From Desulfovibrio sp. Dsv1 (lineage in GTDB: Bacteria; Desulfobacterota; Desulfovibrionia; Desulfovibrionales; Desulfovibrionaceae), in the NCBI GenBank assembly GCA_000403945.1, contig APFI01000236.1, positions 1 to 31,510 of the forward strand: DNA of 31,510 nt, written 5' to 3'. The notes below the pieces were generated by a model that saw nothing but the letters and a program-made list of their open reading frames with translations, had not been told where the DNA came from and made no database searches. Below, piece by piece: positions 1 to 7,625 of the stretch (its first letter is position 1; the number at the start of each line of letters is the position of its first letter). A program made the translations under genes and the position numbers.

Positions 1-378
1 GGCGACACGCGCAGCGCCGCCTTGCCCGCCGCCCGATCCGCCCCCCCCGGCCCCGGATCTGACCAACGGGGCGGGCAGGCCGGGCCGGGCCGGAAGCAGC
101 AAACTCAAAGGACCGGGCCAGAAACGCGCGGTCAGTCCGGGCGGCGCGGCATCCAGCCAAACCACGGCCCCGGCCTGGTCCGCGTCGGCGGCCAGCAGGG
201 GCAGAGGGCGCTGGACGGGCCGCCGCTTGAGCTGATAGACACGGGCCACGGCCGCTGCGTCGGCGGCCAGACAGCCTAGGCCGTAAAAGGTCTCGGTGGG
301 AAAAATCACAACGCCGCCACAGCGCAGGCATCGGGCCGCGGCGGCGCAATCAAGCGCGCGGCAGGGGAAATCGGACAT
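1..378 (-). CDS. Sua5/YrdC/YwlC-family threonylcarbamoyl-AMP synthase (C-terminal part outside window)
   Basis: This is the N-terminal 126 codons of a Sua5/YrdC protein; the frame is open to the window edge. The family makes threonylcarbamoyl-AMP from threonine, bicarbonate and ATP, the first step towards the t6A37 modification of ANN-decoding tRNAs in the cytoplasm. Visible family signatures are GGVVIFPTETFYGLGC at about residues 21-36, LKRRPVQRPLPLL at about 50-62 and FWPGPLSLLLPARPGLP at about 86-102. The E. coli YrdC motif VIAYPTEAVFGVGC starts near residue 22, so the ATG at 378 is the expected start. That ATG overlaps the ATG of rlmH on the other strand, so the promoter must lie inside rlmH. 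A Gly-rich insert at about residues 108-121 is unusual. The symbol is left blank because short TsaC and long Sua5 forms cannot be told apart without the 3' end. Confidence 0.85.
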   Translation of the reverse strand, partial: MSDFPCRALDCAAAARCLRCGGVVIFPTETFYGLGCLAADAAAVARVYQLKRRPVQRPLPLLAADADQAGAVVWLDAAPPGLTARFWPGPLSLLLPARPGLPAPLVRSGAGGGGSGGGQGGAARVA

Positions 379-850
379 GACAGGCAAACCTTTGCGGATG
401 ATCAGCGTGGGCCGGCTGAAGACGCCGTTCTGGAAAGACGCCGCCGCCCACTATCTGGCGCGGATCATGCGCTGGCGGCGTCTGGAATGCACGGAAGTGC
501 GGGACGGCGACGCGGCCCTGCCCCCGGACAAGCGCAACGTCCTGGAAGGCCGCCGCATTCTGGACGCCCTAGACCCGCAGGACGTGCCCCTGGTGCTGGA
601 CGAGCGCGGCGCGGGCCTGACCTCGCCGCAACTGGCGGACCTGCTGCGGCAGCTGGGGCACGAGGCGCGCGGCCGTGCCTGCTTCATCGTGGGCGGGGCT
701 TACGGCCTGGACGAGGCCGTGCGCGGCCGCGCCTTCCGCCTGCTCAGCCTTTCGGCCATGACCTTGCCGCACGAAATGGCCCGTGTGCTCCTGCTGGAAC
801 AGCTCTACCGGGCCGGGTGCATATTGCGCAAGGTCCCCTACCACCATTAG
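377..850 (+). CDS. rlmH: 23S rRNA (pseudouridine1915-N3)-methyltransferase RlmH
   Basis: This 157-residue protein matches the length of RlmH (about 155 aa), the SPOUT methyltransferase that uses SAM to methylate pseudouridine 1915 in helix 69 of 23S rRNA. Visible signatures are the N-terminal MISVGRLK strand, the SAM-site loop FIVGGAYGLDE at about 110-120, LSLSAMTLPHEMARVLLLEQ at about 128-147, and the C-terminal YRAGCILRKVPYHH, which matches the family ending LYRAW...HPYH. The frame extends upstream to 296, but ATG 377 gives the family N-terminus and is preceded by AGGGGA about nine bases upstream. The start codon overlaps the divergent Sua5-type gene. The downstream gene is convergent, with a GC-rich hairpin between them. 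Confidence 0.93.
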   Translation: MTGKPLRMISVGRLKTPFWKDAAAHYLARIMRWRRLECTEVRDGDAALPPDKRNVLEGRRILDALDPQDVPLVLDERGAGLTSPQLADLLRQLGHEARGRACFIVGGAYGLDEAVRGRAFRLLSLSAMTLPHEMARVLLLEQLYRAGCILRKVPYHH

Positions 851-875
851 AGCAATCCCAAAGTAACATTGTTCC

Positions 876-897
876 GGCGGCTGCGGGAGCAGCCGCC
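876..897. terminator. GC-rich hairpin between convergent genes
   Basis: A perfect 9-bp stem, GGCGGCTGC / GCAGCCGCC with loop GGGA, lies between the ends of rlmH (+) and the oligosaccharyltransferase gene (-). The position suits a bidirectional terminator, but neither side has a real T-tract, so it may instead be a processing or Rho-associated structure. Confidence 0.4.
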
Positions 898-915
898 CGC
901 CACGAAAAGAAAATT

Positions 916-3162
916 CTACAGAACTTCATAAATCCGGGCAAAGACGTTGTCGTAGACCAGCTTGAAATAAGGCGAAAAGCGCGCGTCCTGCGGATCGCCC
1001 ACCAGGAGCTGGATCATCAGAGAATTGTACAGTCCCTCGTCCACAGCCAGTTTTTCGTCCGTGACCCGGTTGAAGAGAAAATTCACGTTCCGCCGCCCGG
1101 CCAGAAACTCCCTCTGCTCCTCGGCAGTGGCCTTGGGGTGGGCGTCAAACCATTCCTGAACGTAATTGCGGCGGGTCACACCGGTTTCCTCAAACACGCT
1201 GATTGACGAGGTGTAAATGGTGCTGGCGCTGTCCTCCAGCCGCACTTCGCCGGTGTCCAGGCGGTAGGCCAGGGCCTGTGGCACAATGGACAACGCGCCG
1301 CCCCCGCCCTGGCGGGTCACGAAATTCCAGTTGCCGAAATTGCTGATCCAGAAGCCCAGGCGCAGCATTTCAAAGCTGACCACCACAAAAAGCCGTCCCT
1401 TGGCTTCCACCAGAGGGGTTTCCGGCGAACGCAGCTTGTCCATGAGAGCCTGCGCCGCCTGACCGTCCAGACCTTCAAACACATGGCCCGGATCATTGCC
1501 CATCTTGGCCGTGTGGCGGATCAGCTGCCGGGCAAAGCGCGCGTTGTCCGTGGCGAAGACCGCCGCCGGCAGATAGAGCGAGGGCCCGGCGTGCTGCGCG
1601 CCGTCCGCGATGGTCGGGCGCCGCGCGAAGTGATGGGCCGCGTAGCCCCAGTCCCACCAGAGCCAGAGTTTGGCGTCCTCGGGGGTCATGGTGCGCGCGC
1701 GGGTCAGGGCTTCGGCGTGGCGACGGTTGATGATGGGTCCCTGGGAGATGGCCTGGATCATGTCCGCGAAAGGCACCGCCAGCAGGGCCAGCAGAATGCA
1801 GGAAGCGGACGCTCCGGCCACGGCTCCGCGCAGGTCCGCGCGGAACAGGCGTTGCAACAGCCAGTACAGGGGCAGGGCCAGGCCCACGGCCACCACCGGC
1901 GCACCGAACATAACCATGCGGCCTCCCAGCTTGGTACTGAGCAGGGCCAGGGCCGCCAGAGGCAGCAGGAAGAACGCGCCGGGCCGCCGGAAGAGCACCA
2001 GGACAAAACCCGCCAGGCCCGCGATGGCCGCCTCCATCCAGGGATGAAAATAGGAGAAGAGCGCCGCGAAGCCCAGATCCTGCACTTCAATGATGGATTG
2101 GGCCACCGAAGGATAGACCAGGCTGACGCCCTCACCCGTGCTCCGTACGTCACCGCCGTGCTTGAGATAGGCGTTAGCGTGGTTGATCAGGGTGGTCAGG
2201 ATTTCACCCTGCACCAACAGCCACGCCACGACCAGCCAGAGCGGGACCAGCGTCAGCGGGCGGCAGAGGATATGGCGCAGCTTGCGGCCCGTCCGGCTGC
2301 CCGCCAGAGGCAGAAGCAGGCTGAAGCCGAAACCCGCCGGGCCGCCCAATGTGGGCAGGGCATAGGCCAGTCCGCCCAGCAGCAACAGGCTGCGTCGCCC
2401 GCGCGGAGCCATGACCAGACCCATCAGGCCCAGCAGCAGCACATTGTACCGGATCAGATAGGGAAAGACCGAATGCCATTCCTGGGTCCACCAGGAAATG
2501 ACGCCCGACGCGCCCAGCAGCAATACCCACGGCCAGTGCAAAGGATTGCCCAGGCGCTCCAGACGGCCCTCGTCCGCGCCGCGCGCGCCCCAGAAGCGTT
2601 GCGCCGCCTTCAGGCCGGAACCCAGCGCCAGGCGCCGCAAGATCATTTGGGGCAGCAGCATGTAGCGCATGGCCCAGCATGCCGGGGCCAGGGTCATCAG
2701 CAGAGGAAAGAAAAGCGTCACCAGATCGGTGTCGTAATAGCCCAGCAGGGTGCGGGCCAGAAAACCCGGCGCCAAAGAGGTGATCAGCCCGGCGGCCACG
2801 CCCGCCTCCATGCTGCCCAGAGCCCAGACCCAGGCAAAGGCGATCACCGCCACCATGCTGGCCAGCACGGCCGGGAACCAGAAGGCCACAGCCGCCGGAT
2901 ATGTATGCAGGGCCTGGGCCATGAGCCGCAGCATCCCGGCCATGGGATGGTCCGCATCCAGACCGAAGCCCTCGGCGGCGGCCACCCAATGGTAGGCGTC
3001 GTGGGTGGCCAGCAGCCATTCGCTGCCCAGACGGTATTCCGGATTCTGCCAGCAGGACCACTCCATCATGCGCAGGCCGAAGGCCAGCCCCAGCGTCAGC
3101 AGCCCCCAGAACAGACCCCGCAGCCAATAACGCGGCGCCGCCGCCGGACTTACCCCAGGCAT
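916..3162 (-). CDS. STT3/PglB-like oligosaccharyltransferase
   Basis: This 748-residue polytopic membrane protein has the layout of STT3/AglB/PglB enzymes, which transfer lipid-linked glycans to asparagine on the outer face of the inner membrane. The first acidic metal-site motif is THDAYHW (D55). The second is GYYDTD (residues 141-146). SIIE at 356-359 fits the TIxE element, and the acceptor-serine motif is WWDWG at 502-506. About a dozen hydrophobic segments occupy roughly residues 15-470, followed by a soluble C-terminal domain. ATG 3162 is chosen because GGGGAAGA precedes it by about seven bases; the frame runs on upstream into rsmG but loses membrane-protein character there. It overlaps the end of rsmG by 13 bases, so translation is probably coupled. 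No glycosyltransferase or flippase cluster is nearby, so the glycan must be made elsewhere. PglB homologues are known in Desulfovibrio; the substrate here is not deducible. Confidence 0.85.
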   Translation of the reverse strand: MPGVSPAAAPRYWLRGLFWGLLTLGLAFGLRMMEWSCWQNPEYRLGSEWLLATHDAYHWVAAAEGFGLDADHPMAGMLRLMAQALHTYPAAVAFWFPAVLASMVAVIAFAWVWALGSMEAGVAAGLITSLAPGFLARTLLGYYDTDLVTLFFPLLMTLAPACWAMRYMLLPQMILRRLALGSGLKAAQRFWGARGADEGRLERLGNPLHWPWVLLLGASGVISWWTQEWHSVFPYLIRYNVLLLGLMGLVMAPRGRRSLLLLGGLAYALPTLGGPAGFGFSLLLPLAGSRTGRKLRHILCRPLTLVPLWLVVAWLLVQGEILTTLINHANAYLKHGGDVRSTGEGVSLVYPSVAQSIIEVQDLGFAALFSYFHPWMEAAIAGLAGFVLVLFRRPGAFFLLPLAALALLSTKLGGRMVMFGAPVVAVGLALPLYWLLQRLFRADLRGAVAGASASCILLALLAVPFADMIQAISQGPIINRRHAEALTRARTMTPEDAKLWLWWDWGYAAHHFARRPTIADGAQHAGPSLYLPAAVFATDNARFARQLIRHTAKMGNDPGHVFEGLDGQAAQALMDKLRSPETPLVEAKGRLFVVVSFEMLRLGFWISNFGNWNFVTRQGGGGALSIVPQALAYRLDTGEVRLEDSASTIYTSSISVFEETGVTRRNYVQEWFDAHPKATAEEQREFLAGRRNVNFLFNRVTDEKLAVDEGLYNSLMIQLLVGDPQDARFSPYFKLVYDNVFARIYEVL

Positions 3163-3869
3163 GGCCCGTCTTCCCCGGCAGGGCCGTCCAGTGCGGATTT
3201 GCCGGCAACCACGTCCGTGCCGGACGACGGACTTAGAGCCCAGAACCAGCGCCCGCTGCCGGCCGCCACATAGGAGCGCGCGCCCGCCAGCCGCCAGGGC
3301 GCGGGCAGACGTTCGGGCGCGGGGGTCAATGCCAGGATCACCAGCACGCCTTCGGGCCGCAGCCGGGGCAGGGTCAGCCCAAGCAGATCGGGCCAAGGCA
3401 TGAAGGCCCGGCTCACGATGCAGTCCGCCGGGTAATACTGGCCCCGAAAAAAATGCTCCACCGAACCGCGAAAAACGTGGGTGGAGGGCAACTGCAGACG
3501 GGCCAGGGCGCTGGACAGAAAAAGGGCGCGCTTTTCGCGCACTTCCACCATATAATAGCCGCCCCTGGTCCAGACCATGCGCAGGGGAATGCCCGGCAGG
3601 CCCGCGCCGGAACCGAGATCCCAGGTCAAGGGCTGCTCCGGCAGGGGCAGTTCCTCCAGAAAGGATGCCAGATGGAAGCTGTCGGCGGCCAGACGGGTCA
3701 AAATATCACGCCAGGCGCGCGCCCCCGCCAGATTCATGGCTGCGTTCCATTGGCACAACATTTCCAGATAGACGGCCAGCGGCTCCAGAGCCGTCGGGGG
3801 CACGTCAATGCCCGAGGCCGCAGCAAGTGCGGCCAAATCCTTTCTGTCCACCGTCCGTTGCTCTCGCAT
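3150..3869 (-). CDS. rsmG: 16S rRNA (guanine527-N7)-methyltransferase RsmG
   Basis: The 239-residue product matches RsmG (GidB), the SAM-dependent enzyme that methylates N7 of G527 in 16S rRNA. Family marks are QWNAAMNLAG, the later ILTRLAADSFHLA (matching RHxxDSL), and the SAM-binding motif I LTWDLGSGAGLPGIPL. EVREKRALFL and SRAFMPWPDLL follow, as in the family. The frame opens at a GTG (3884), but ATG 3869 has GGAG nine bases upstream and is preferred. The C-terminal 25-30 residues are low-complexity and overlap the next gene. A good promoter lies at 3914-3942, and a hairpin sits at the predicted 5' end of the transcript. Confidence 0.92.
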   Translation of the reverse strand: MREQRTVDRKDLAALAAASGIDVPPTALEPLAVYLEMLCQWNAAMNLAGARAWRDILTRLAADSFHLASFLEELPLPEQPLTWDLGSGAGLPGIPLRMVWTRGGYYMVEVREKRALFLSSALARLQLPSTHVFRGSVEHFFRGQYYPADCIVSRAFMPWPDLLGLTLPRLRPEGVLVILALTPAPERLPAPWRLAGARSYVAAGSGRWFWALSPSSGTDVVAGKSALDGPAGEDGPCLG

Positions 3870-3889
3870 GCTCGCTATCTCCACATTTT

Positions 3890-3907
3890 CCCGGCGGATG
3901 CGCCGGG
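3890..3907 (-). promoter_or_regulatory. Hairpin at predicted 5' end of the rsmG transcript
   Basis: Perfect 7-bp inverted repeat CCCGGCG-gatg-CGCCGGG. With the promoter at 3914-3942, transcription would start at about 3907, placing the hairpin at the extreme 5' end of the mRNA, as in stabilising 5' stem-loops. Read on the plus strand it is followed by TTTT and could act as a weak terminator. Confidence 0.4.
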
Positions 3908-3913
3908 TTTTCT

Positions 3914-3942
3914 GTCATATCCCCCGCAAGCGGGACTTGCAA
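3914..3942 (-). promoter_or_regulatory. Predicted sigma-70-type promoter for rsmG
   Basis: On the minus strand TTGCAA (3942-3937) and TATGAC (3919-3914) are separated by exactly 17 bases. Spacing is ideal and four of six bases match in each box. The rsmG start lies about 40 bases downstream of the predicted transcription start. Confidence 0.5.
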
Positions 3943-4158
3943 GCCCCGCGCCGATAACGTAAAAAAGGCAATTCAACAGCCTGATACAAAACCCGCGAAG
4001 GGGACCTCGCGCCGCCCATGACGACAGAGTCGCCAAGCGGGAAGGCATAAGAATCAGTCGGTTACCGGCGCGGCAAGCCGCGACCCGCTCCTGACTTTTG
4101 ATCGCGTTAACACTGTCAACGCTCCAGGTTCACCTTCCTTTTGGAGATGCCGCACCTA
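3943..4158 (+). other. Gene-free structured segment upstream of fabD
   Basis: No coding frame was recognised. Several short inverted repeats are present: GCGGC-aa-GCCGC near 4070-4081, an AGTCGG/CCTGACT pairing around it that ends in a TTTT run near 4096-4099, and GCGTT/AACGC near 4104-4122. CCCGC near 3993 could pair with GCGGG near 4038. The pattern is compatible with a 5' leader or a small RNA, but I match it to no known class. No convincing promoter for fabD is visible. Confidence 0.3.
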
Positions 4159-5103
4159 ATGATCCGACCTGTTCTGCTTTTTCCCGGCCAAGGCTCGCAG
4201 GAGCCCGGCATGGGCCGCGATCTGGCCGAGGCTTCGCCGGAGGCCATGGACCTCTGGAAGCTGGCCGAGCGCGTCAGCGGCCTGCCCCTGCGCGAAATTT
4301 ACTGGGATGGCGACAAAGCCGCCATGAACGACACCCGCGCCCTGCAACCGGCCCTGACTGTGGTCAACTGCAATCTCTGGCGGGAAATGGCCGGGCGCGT
4401 CAACCCGCGCGGAGCCGCCGGACACAGCCTGGGTGAATTCAGCGCCCTAGCCGCAGCGGGGGTGCTCGCGCCGAAAAGCGTGCTGGAAATCACGACCCTG
4501 CGCGGCCGCCTGATGGCCGGGGCCGATCCCCAGAGCAAGGGGGGCATGGCCGCCCTGCTCAAGCTGGACGAGGCCCGCGTGGCGGAAATCGTGGCCGAGG
4601 CCGCCGCCGAGAGCGGCGAATTGCTGCTCACCGCCAACTACAACACTCCGGCCCAGTTGGTGGTCAGCGGCGCGAAAAACGCTGTGGCCCTTGCCTGCCA
4701 AAAAGCCAAGGAACGCAAGGGGCGCGGCATCGAACTCAAGGTCAGCGGCGCGTTTCACAGCCCCATGATGGAAAAGGCCAACCGGGAGCTTGCCCCCCTG
4801 CTGCGCAGGGCTGTCTGGCAGAAGCCGCGTTTTCCGGTCTACTGCAACCTGCACGGCAAGGCGGTTCACGACGGCGAGAGCGCCAGGGAAAGCCTGCTGC
4901 AACAGATGATTTCGCCGGTGCGCTGGATTGAAACCGTGCGCAACCAGTACGCAGACGGCGTGCGGTTCTGGCTGGAGCTGGGCCCCAAGGCAATGCTGGG
5001 CAAAATGGTCGCCCCCTGCCTGAGCGGCATCGCCGCCGGGGATGCGGACACGCGCGTGGAAGTGATCAGCAATCTGGAAAGCGCCCGGGCTTTCAGCCTG
5101 TAA
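4159..5103 (+). CDS. fabD: Malonyl-CoA:ACP transacylase FabD
   Basis: This 314-residue acyltransferase moves malonyl groups from CoA to acyl carrier protein for fatty acid synthesis in the cytoplasm. Family motifs in order: FPGQGSQEPGMG near the N-terminus, the nucleophile elbow GHSLGEFSALA (Ser90 in GHSLG), GRLMAGADP, and GAFHSPMM with the catalytic His at about residue 200. Length is typical. The frame extends upstream to a TTG at 4141, but GGAG at 4143-4146 overlaps that region and fits ATG 4159 (12-base spacing) better than ATG 4147. Starting at 4159 also gives the family N-terminus MIRPVLLFPGQGSQ. argS begins 37 bases downstream on the same strand. No other fab genes are in the window. 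Confidence 0.93.
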   Translation: MIRPVLLFPGQGSQEPGMGRDLAEASPEAMDLWKLAERVSGLPLREIYWDGDKAAMNDTRALQPALTVVNCNLWREMAGRVNPRGAAGHSLGEFSALAAAGVLAPKSVLEITTLRGRLMAGADPQSKGGMAALLKLDEARVAEIVAEAAAESGELLLTANYNTPAQLVVSGAKNAVALACQKAKERKGRGIELKVSGAFHSPMMEKANRELAPLLRRAVWQKPRFPVYCNLHGKAVHDGESARESLLQQMISPVRWIETVRNQYADGVRFWLELGPKAMLGKMVAPCLSGIAAGDADTRVEVISNLESARAFSL

Positions 5104-5140
5104 TATTTTTCCGCACTATTCCCAAGGATACGAAAAGCAT

Positions 5141-6796
5141 ATGCGCGCCACCGAAACACTGCGCACGGCCCTTGCGGCCATCCTGAAAGAAGAAGGCCTA
5201 GCCTGGCCGGCCAAAACCGCCATTGAGCCTTCGCGCGATCCCAAACATGGGGATCTCTCCACCAACGCGGCCATGCTGCTGGCCAAGGAAGCCAAATGCA
5301 ATCCCCGCGAATTGGCCCGGAAATTCGCCGACCGGCTGCTGGAACGCTGTCCGGATGTGGAAAAGGCCGATGCCGCCGGGCCGGGCTTCTGCAACGTGAC
5401 CTTCAGCCAGGCATTCTGGCGGCGCACGGTGCTGGATGTGGAGGCCGCCGCCGGAGCTTACGGATCAAGCGGGGCGGGCGCGGGCCGCAAGGTACTGCTG
5501 GAATATGTCTCGGCCAATCCCACCGGCCCCCTGCATGTGGGGCACGGCCGGGGCGCGGCCGTGGGCGACAGCCTGGCCCGCCTGCTGCGCAAGGCCGGTT
5601 ACGCGGTGGACACGGAATATTATATCAACGACGCGGGCCGCCAGATGCGCCTGCTGGGCCTTTCGGTCTGGCTGCGCGCGCTGGAGCTGGCCGGGCGACC
5701 GGTAAGCTGGCCCGAGGATTACTACCGGGGCGAGTACATCATCGACATCGCGCGCGCGATGCTGGACGCCGACCCACATCTGCCGGACCTGCCCGAAACC
5801 GAGGGACAGGAACGCTGCTGCCAGCGGGCCATGAACGAAATTCTGACCGGCATCAAGGCGGACCTCAGTGAGTTCCGGGTGGAGCACCAGCGCTGGTTTT
5901 CGGAAAAGACCCTAGTGGAAAGCGGCGGGGTGGACGCGGCTTTCAACGCCCTTGGCCGCTCCGGCTACACCTATGGAAAAGAAAATGCCTTCTGGTTCGC
6001 CACGGAGCAGCTGGGCGACGACAAGGACCGCGTGCTGAAAAAATCCGACGGCAGCCTGACCTATTTCGCCACGGACATCGCCTACCATCATGACAAGTTC
6101 GAGCGCGGCTACGACCGGCTCATCGACATCTGGGGCGCGGACCACCACGGCTACGTCCCGCGCATGCGCGCGGCCATTACGGCCATGGAACGGCCGCGCG
6201 ACAGTTTCGACGTGGTCCTGATCCAGCTGGTCAATCTGCTGCGGGACGGCAAGCCGGTGAGCATGTCCACCCGCGCGGGCACCTTTGAAACCCTGGCCGG
6301 AGTGCTGCGCGAAGTGGGAGTGGACGCGGCGCGTTTCATGTTTCTCTCGCGCAAGAGCGACAGCCCACTGGATTTCGACCTGGAGCTGGCCAAACAGCGC
6401 AGCCTGGACAATCCGGTCTACTACGTGCAGTACGCTCACGCCCGCATCCGCGCCGTGCTGCGCCGCGCGGCCGAGCGTGGCGTCAGCCTGCCGGATGCGG
6501 TGAGCGAAGAGATGCTGGCGGGCCTGGACACGTCCGAGGACATGGCCCTGCTGCGCAAGGTCGCCGCCTTTGAGGACACTCTGGCCGCCGCCGCCCAGGC
6601 CCTGGCCGTCCACCACGTGAGCCATTACCTGAGCGAACTGGCGGGCCTGCTGCACAGTTATTACGCCAAACATCAGGTGCTGCTGGCCGGCGACACGGCG
6701 CGCACCCTGGCCCGGCTGGCCCTGCTGCGCGCCGTGGCCCAGGTGCTGCGCAACGGCTTGGAAGTTCTGGGCGTCAGCGCGCCGGAGAGCATGTAA
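5141..6796 (+). CDS. argS: Arginyl-tRNA synthetase
   Basis: This 551-residue class I aminoacyl-tRNA synthetase charges tRNA-Arg. The N-terminal arginyl-specific domain (about residues 1-90) is followed by the ATP-site HIGH motif as PLHVGHGRGA at 130-139, then NDAGRQ, the DIWGADHHGYV segment, and the KMSKS-equivalent loop KPVSMSTRAG near residue 372. The C-terminal anticodon-binding helical domain starts at about residue 430 with NPVYYVQYAHARI. AAGGAT about 12 bases upstream supports ATG 5141. The next gene starts five bases after the stop. Arginyl enzymes often have an altered KMSKS, so this is not a defect. Confidence 0.96.
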   Translation: MRATETLRTALAAILKEEGLAWPAKTAIEPSRDPKHGDLSTNAAMLLAKEAKCNPRELARKFADRLLERCPDVEKADAAGPGFCNVTFSQAFWRRTVLDVEAAAGAYGSSGAGAGRKVLLEYVSANPTGPLHVGHGRGAAVGDSLARLLRKAGYAVDTEYYINDAGRQMRLLGLSVWLRALELAGRPVSWPEDYYRGEYIIDIARAMLDADPHLPDLPETEGQERCCQRAMNEILTGIKADLSEFRVEHQRWFSEKTLVESGGVDAAFNALGRSGYTYGKENAFWFATEQLGDDKDRVLKKSDGSLTYFATDIAYHHDKFERGYDRLIDIWGADHHGYVPRMRAAITAMERPRDSFDVVLIQLVNLLRDGKPVSMSTRAGTFETLAGVLREVGVDAARFMFLSRKSDSPLDFDLELAKQRSLDNPVYYVQYAHARIRAVLRRAAERGVSLPDAVSEEMLAGLDTSEDMALLRKVAAFEDTLAAAAQALAVHHVSHYLSELAGLLHSYYAKHQVLLAGDTARTLARLALLRAVAQVLRNGLEVLGVSAPESM

Positions 6797-6801
6797 CGCC
6801 C

Positions 6802-7617
6802 ATGCCCCAACCTTTACGGAAAAGTCTTCAGAAAACGGCGGCCGCCGCCGACAAGAAACCACGCCGCTTCACCGTCAGCCTGTCCGGCGTGGCCGTGGCC
6901 GCGCTGGGCGTGGCGCTGGTCGCCGCCGTGGGCTGGGCCTTTTTCATGGGCTTCATGGTCGGGCGCGGCCAGAATCCTGAAAAACGCGTGGAGCAAATGA
7001 CCGGCATGGCCCGTGAGGAGCGGGCTCCGCGAGCCACCGCCGACCTTCCCGCCGGACCGGCAGCGAGGAATCCCGCCGGGCAGCCGGAGCAGCCCATCGC
7101 GGGCACCGCCCCCGACGCGGAGCAGGCTGTTGGCCCCGCTCCGGCGGCCCTGTCCGCACAAGCCACTCAGGCCGCCCAATCCGCTCAGACGCCGCAAGCC
7201 GCGCCACCGAATACGCCCACCTATCCTTTCATCCGCCCGCAGGGAACGGGTCTGGCCGCCTGGGGCATCCGCTCCGACACCGCCGCGGGCACGCCCGCGC
7301 CGGGAACGGCCCCGGCGGCCCAGCCCAAAGCCCGGCAGAAAGCGCCACAGGCCGAAGCCCTGTTTGATTTCGCCTACCAGGTGGCCGCGTTCAAGGACAG
7401 GGCCGACGCGGACAAGCTGCGCGCCCGGCTGGAGGACAAGGGCCTGCGCACCAACCAGCAGAAGAGCGGCAAGGTGCTGCTGGTGCTGGTCAATCTGCGC
7501 GGCACCGAACTGGATGCCGCCAACCTGCGCGAGGAGCTGCAACGCATGAAGCTGGGAAAACCCGTTCTGGCATCCAAAAAAGCGGTTTCCGGCAAGCCCC
7601 GGAAAACCGGACGCTGA
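6802..7617 (+). CDS. SPOR-domain membrane protein
   Basis: The 271-residue protein has a short cytoplasmic basic stretch, one transmembrane helix (about residues 29-51), a long Ala/Pro/Gln-rich linker (about 60-185), and a C-terminal SPOR domain starting at FAYQVAAFKDRADADKLRARL (about residue 190). SPOR domains bind glycan strands lacking stem peptides at division septa, so FtsN-like septal localisation is likely, but FtsN function cannot be shown from sequence. It lies between argS and the mla genes. Its stop is part of TGAGG, which serves as the ribosome binding site of mlaE, so the genes are probably cotranscribed. Confidence 0.85.
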   Translation: MPQPLRKSLQKTAAAADKKPRRFTVSLSGVAVAALGVALVAAVGWAFFMGFMVGRGQNPEKRVEQMTGMAREERAPRATADLPAGPAARNPAGQPEQPIAGTAPDAEQAVGPAPAALSAQATQAAQSAQTPQAAPPNTPTYPFIRPQGTGLAAWGIRSDTAAGTPAPGTAPAAQPKARQKAPQAEALFDFAYQVAAFKDRADADKLRARLEDKGLRTNQQKSGKVLLVLVNLRGTELDAANLREELQRMKLGKPVLASKKAVSGKPRKTGR

Positions 7618-7625
7618 GGCCGGTT

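Noticed and set aside
1483..3273. Plus-strand open frame of 596 codons antisense to the oligosaccharyltransferase gene
   Set aside because: Gln/Arg/Gly/His-rich product with no family features; it mirrors the codon bias of the real minus-strand gene in high-GC DNA.
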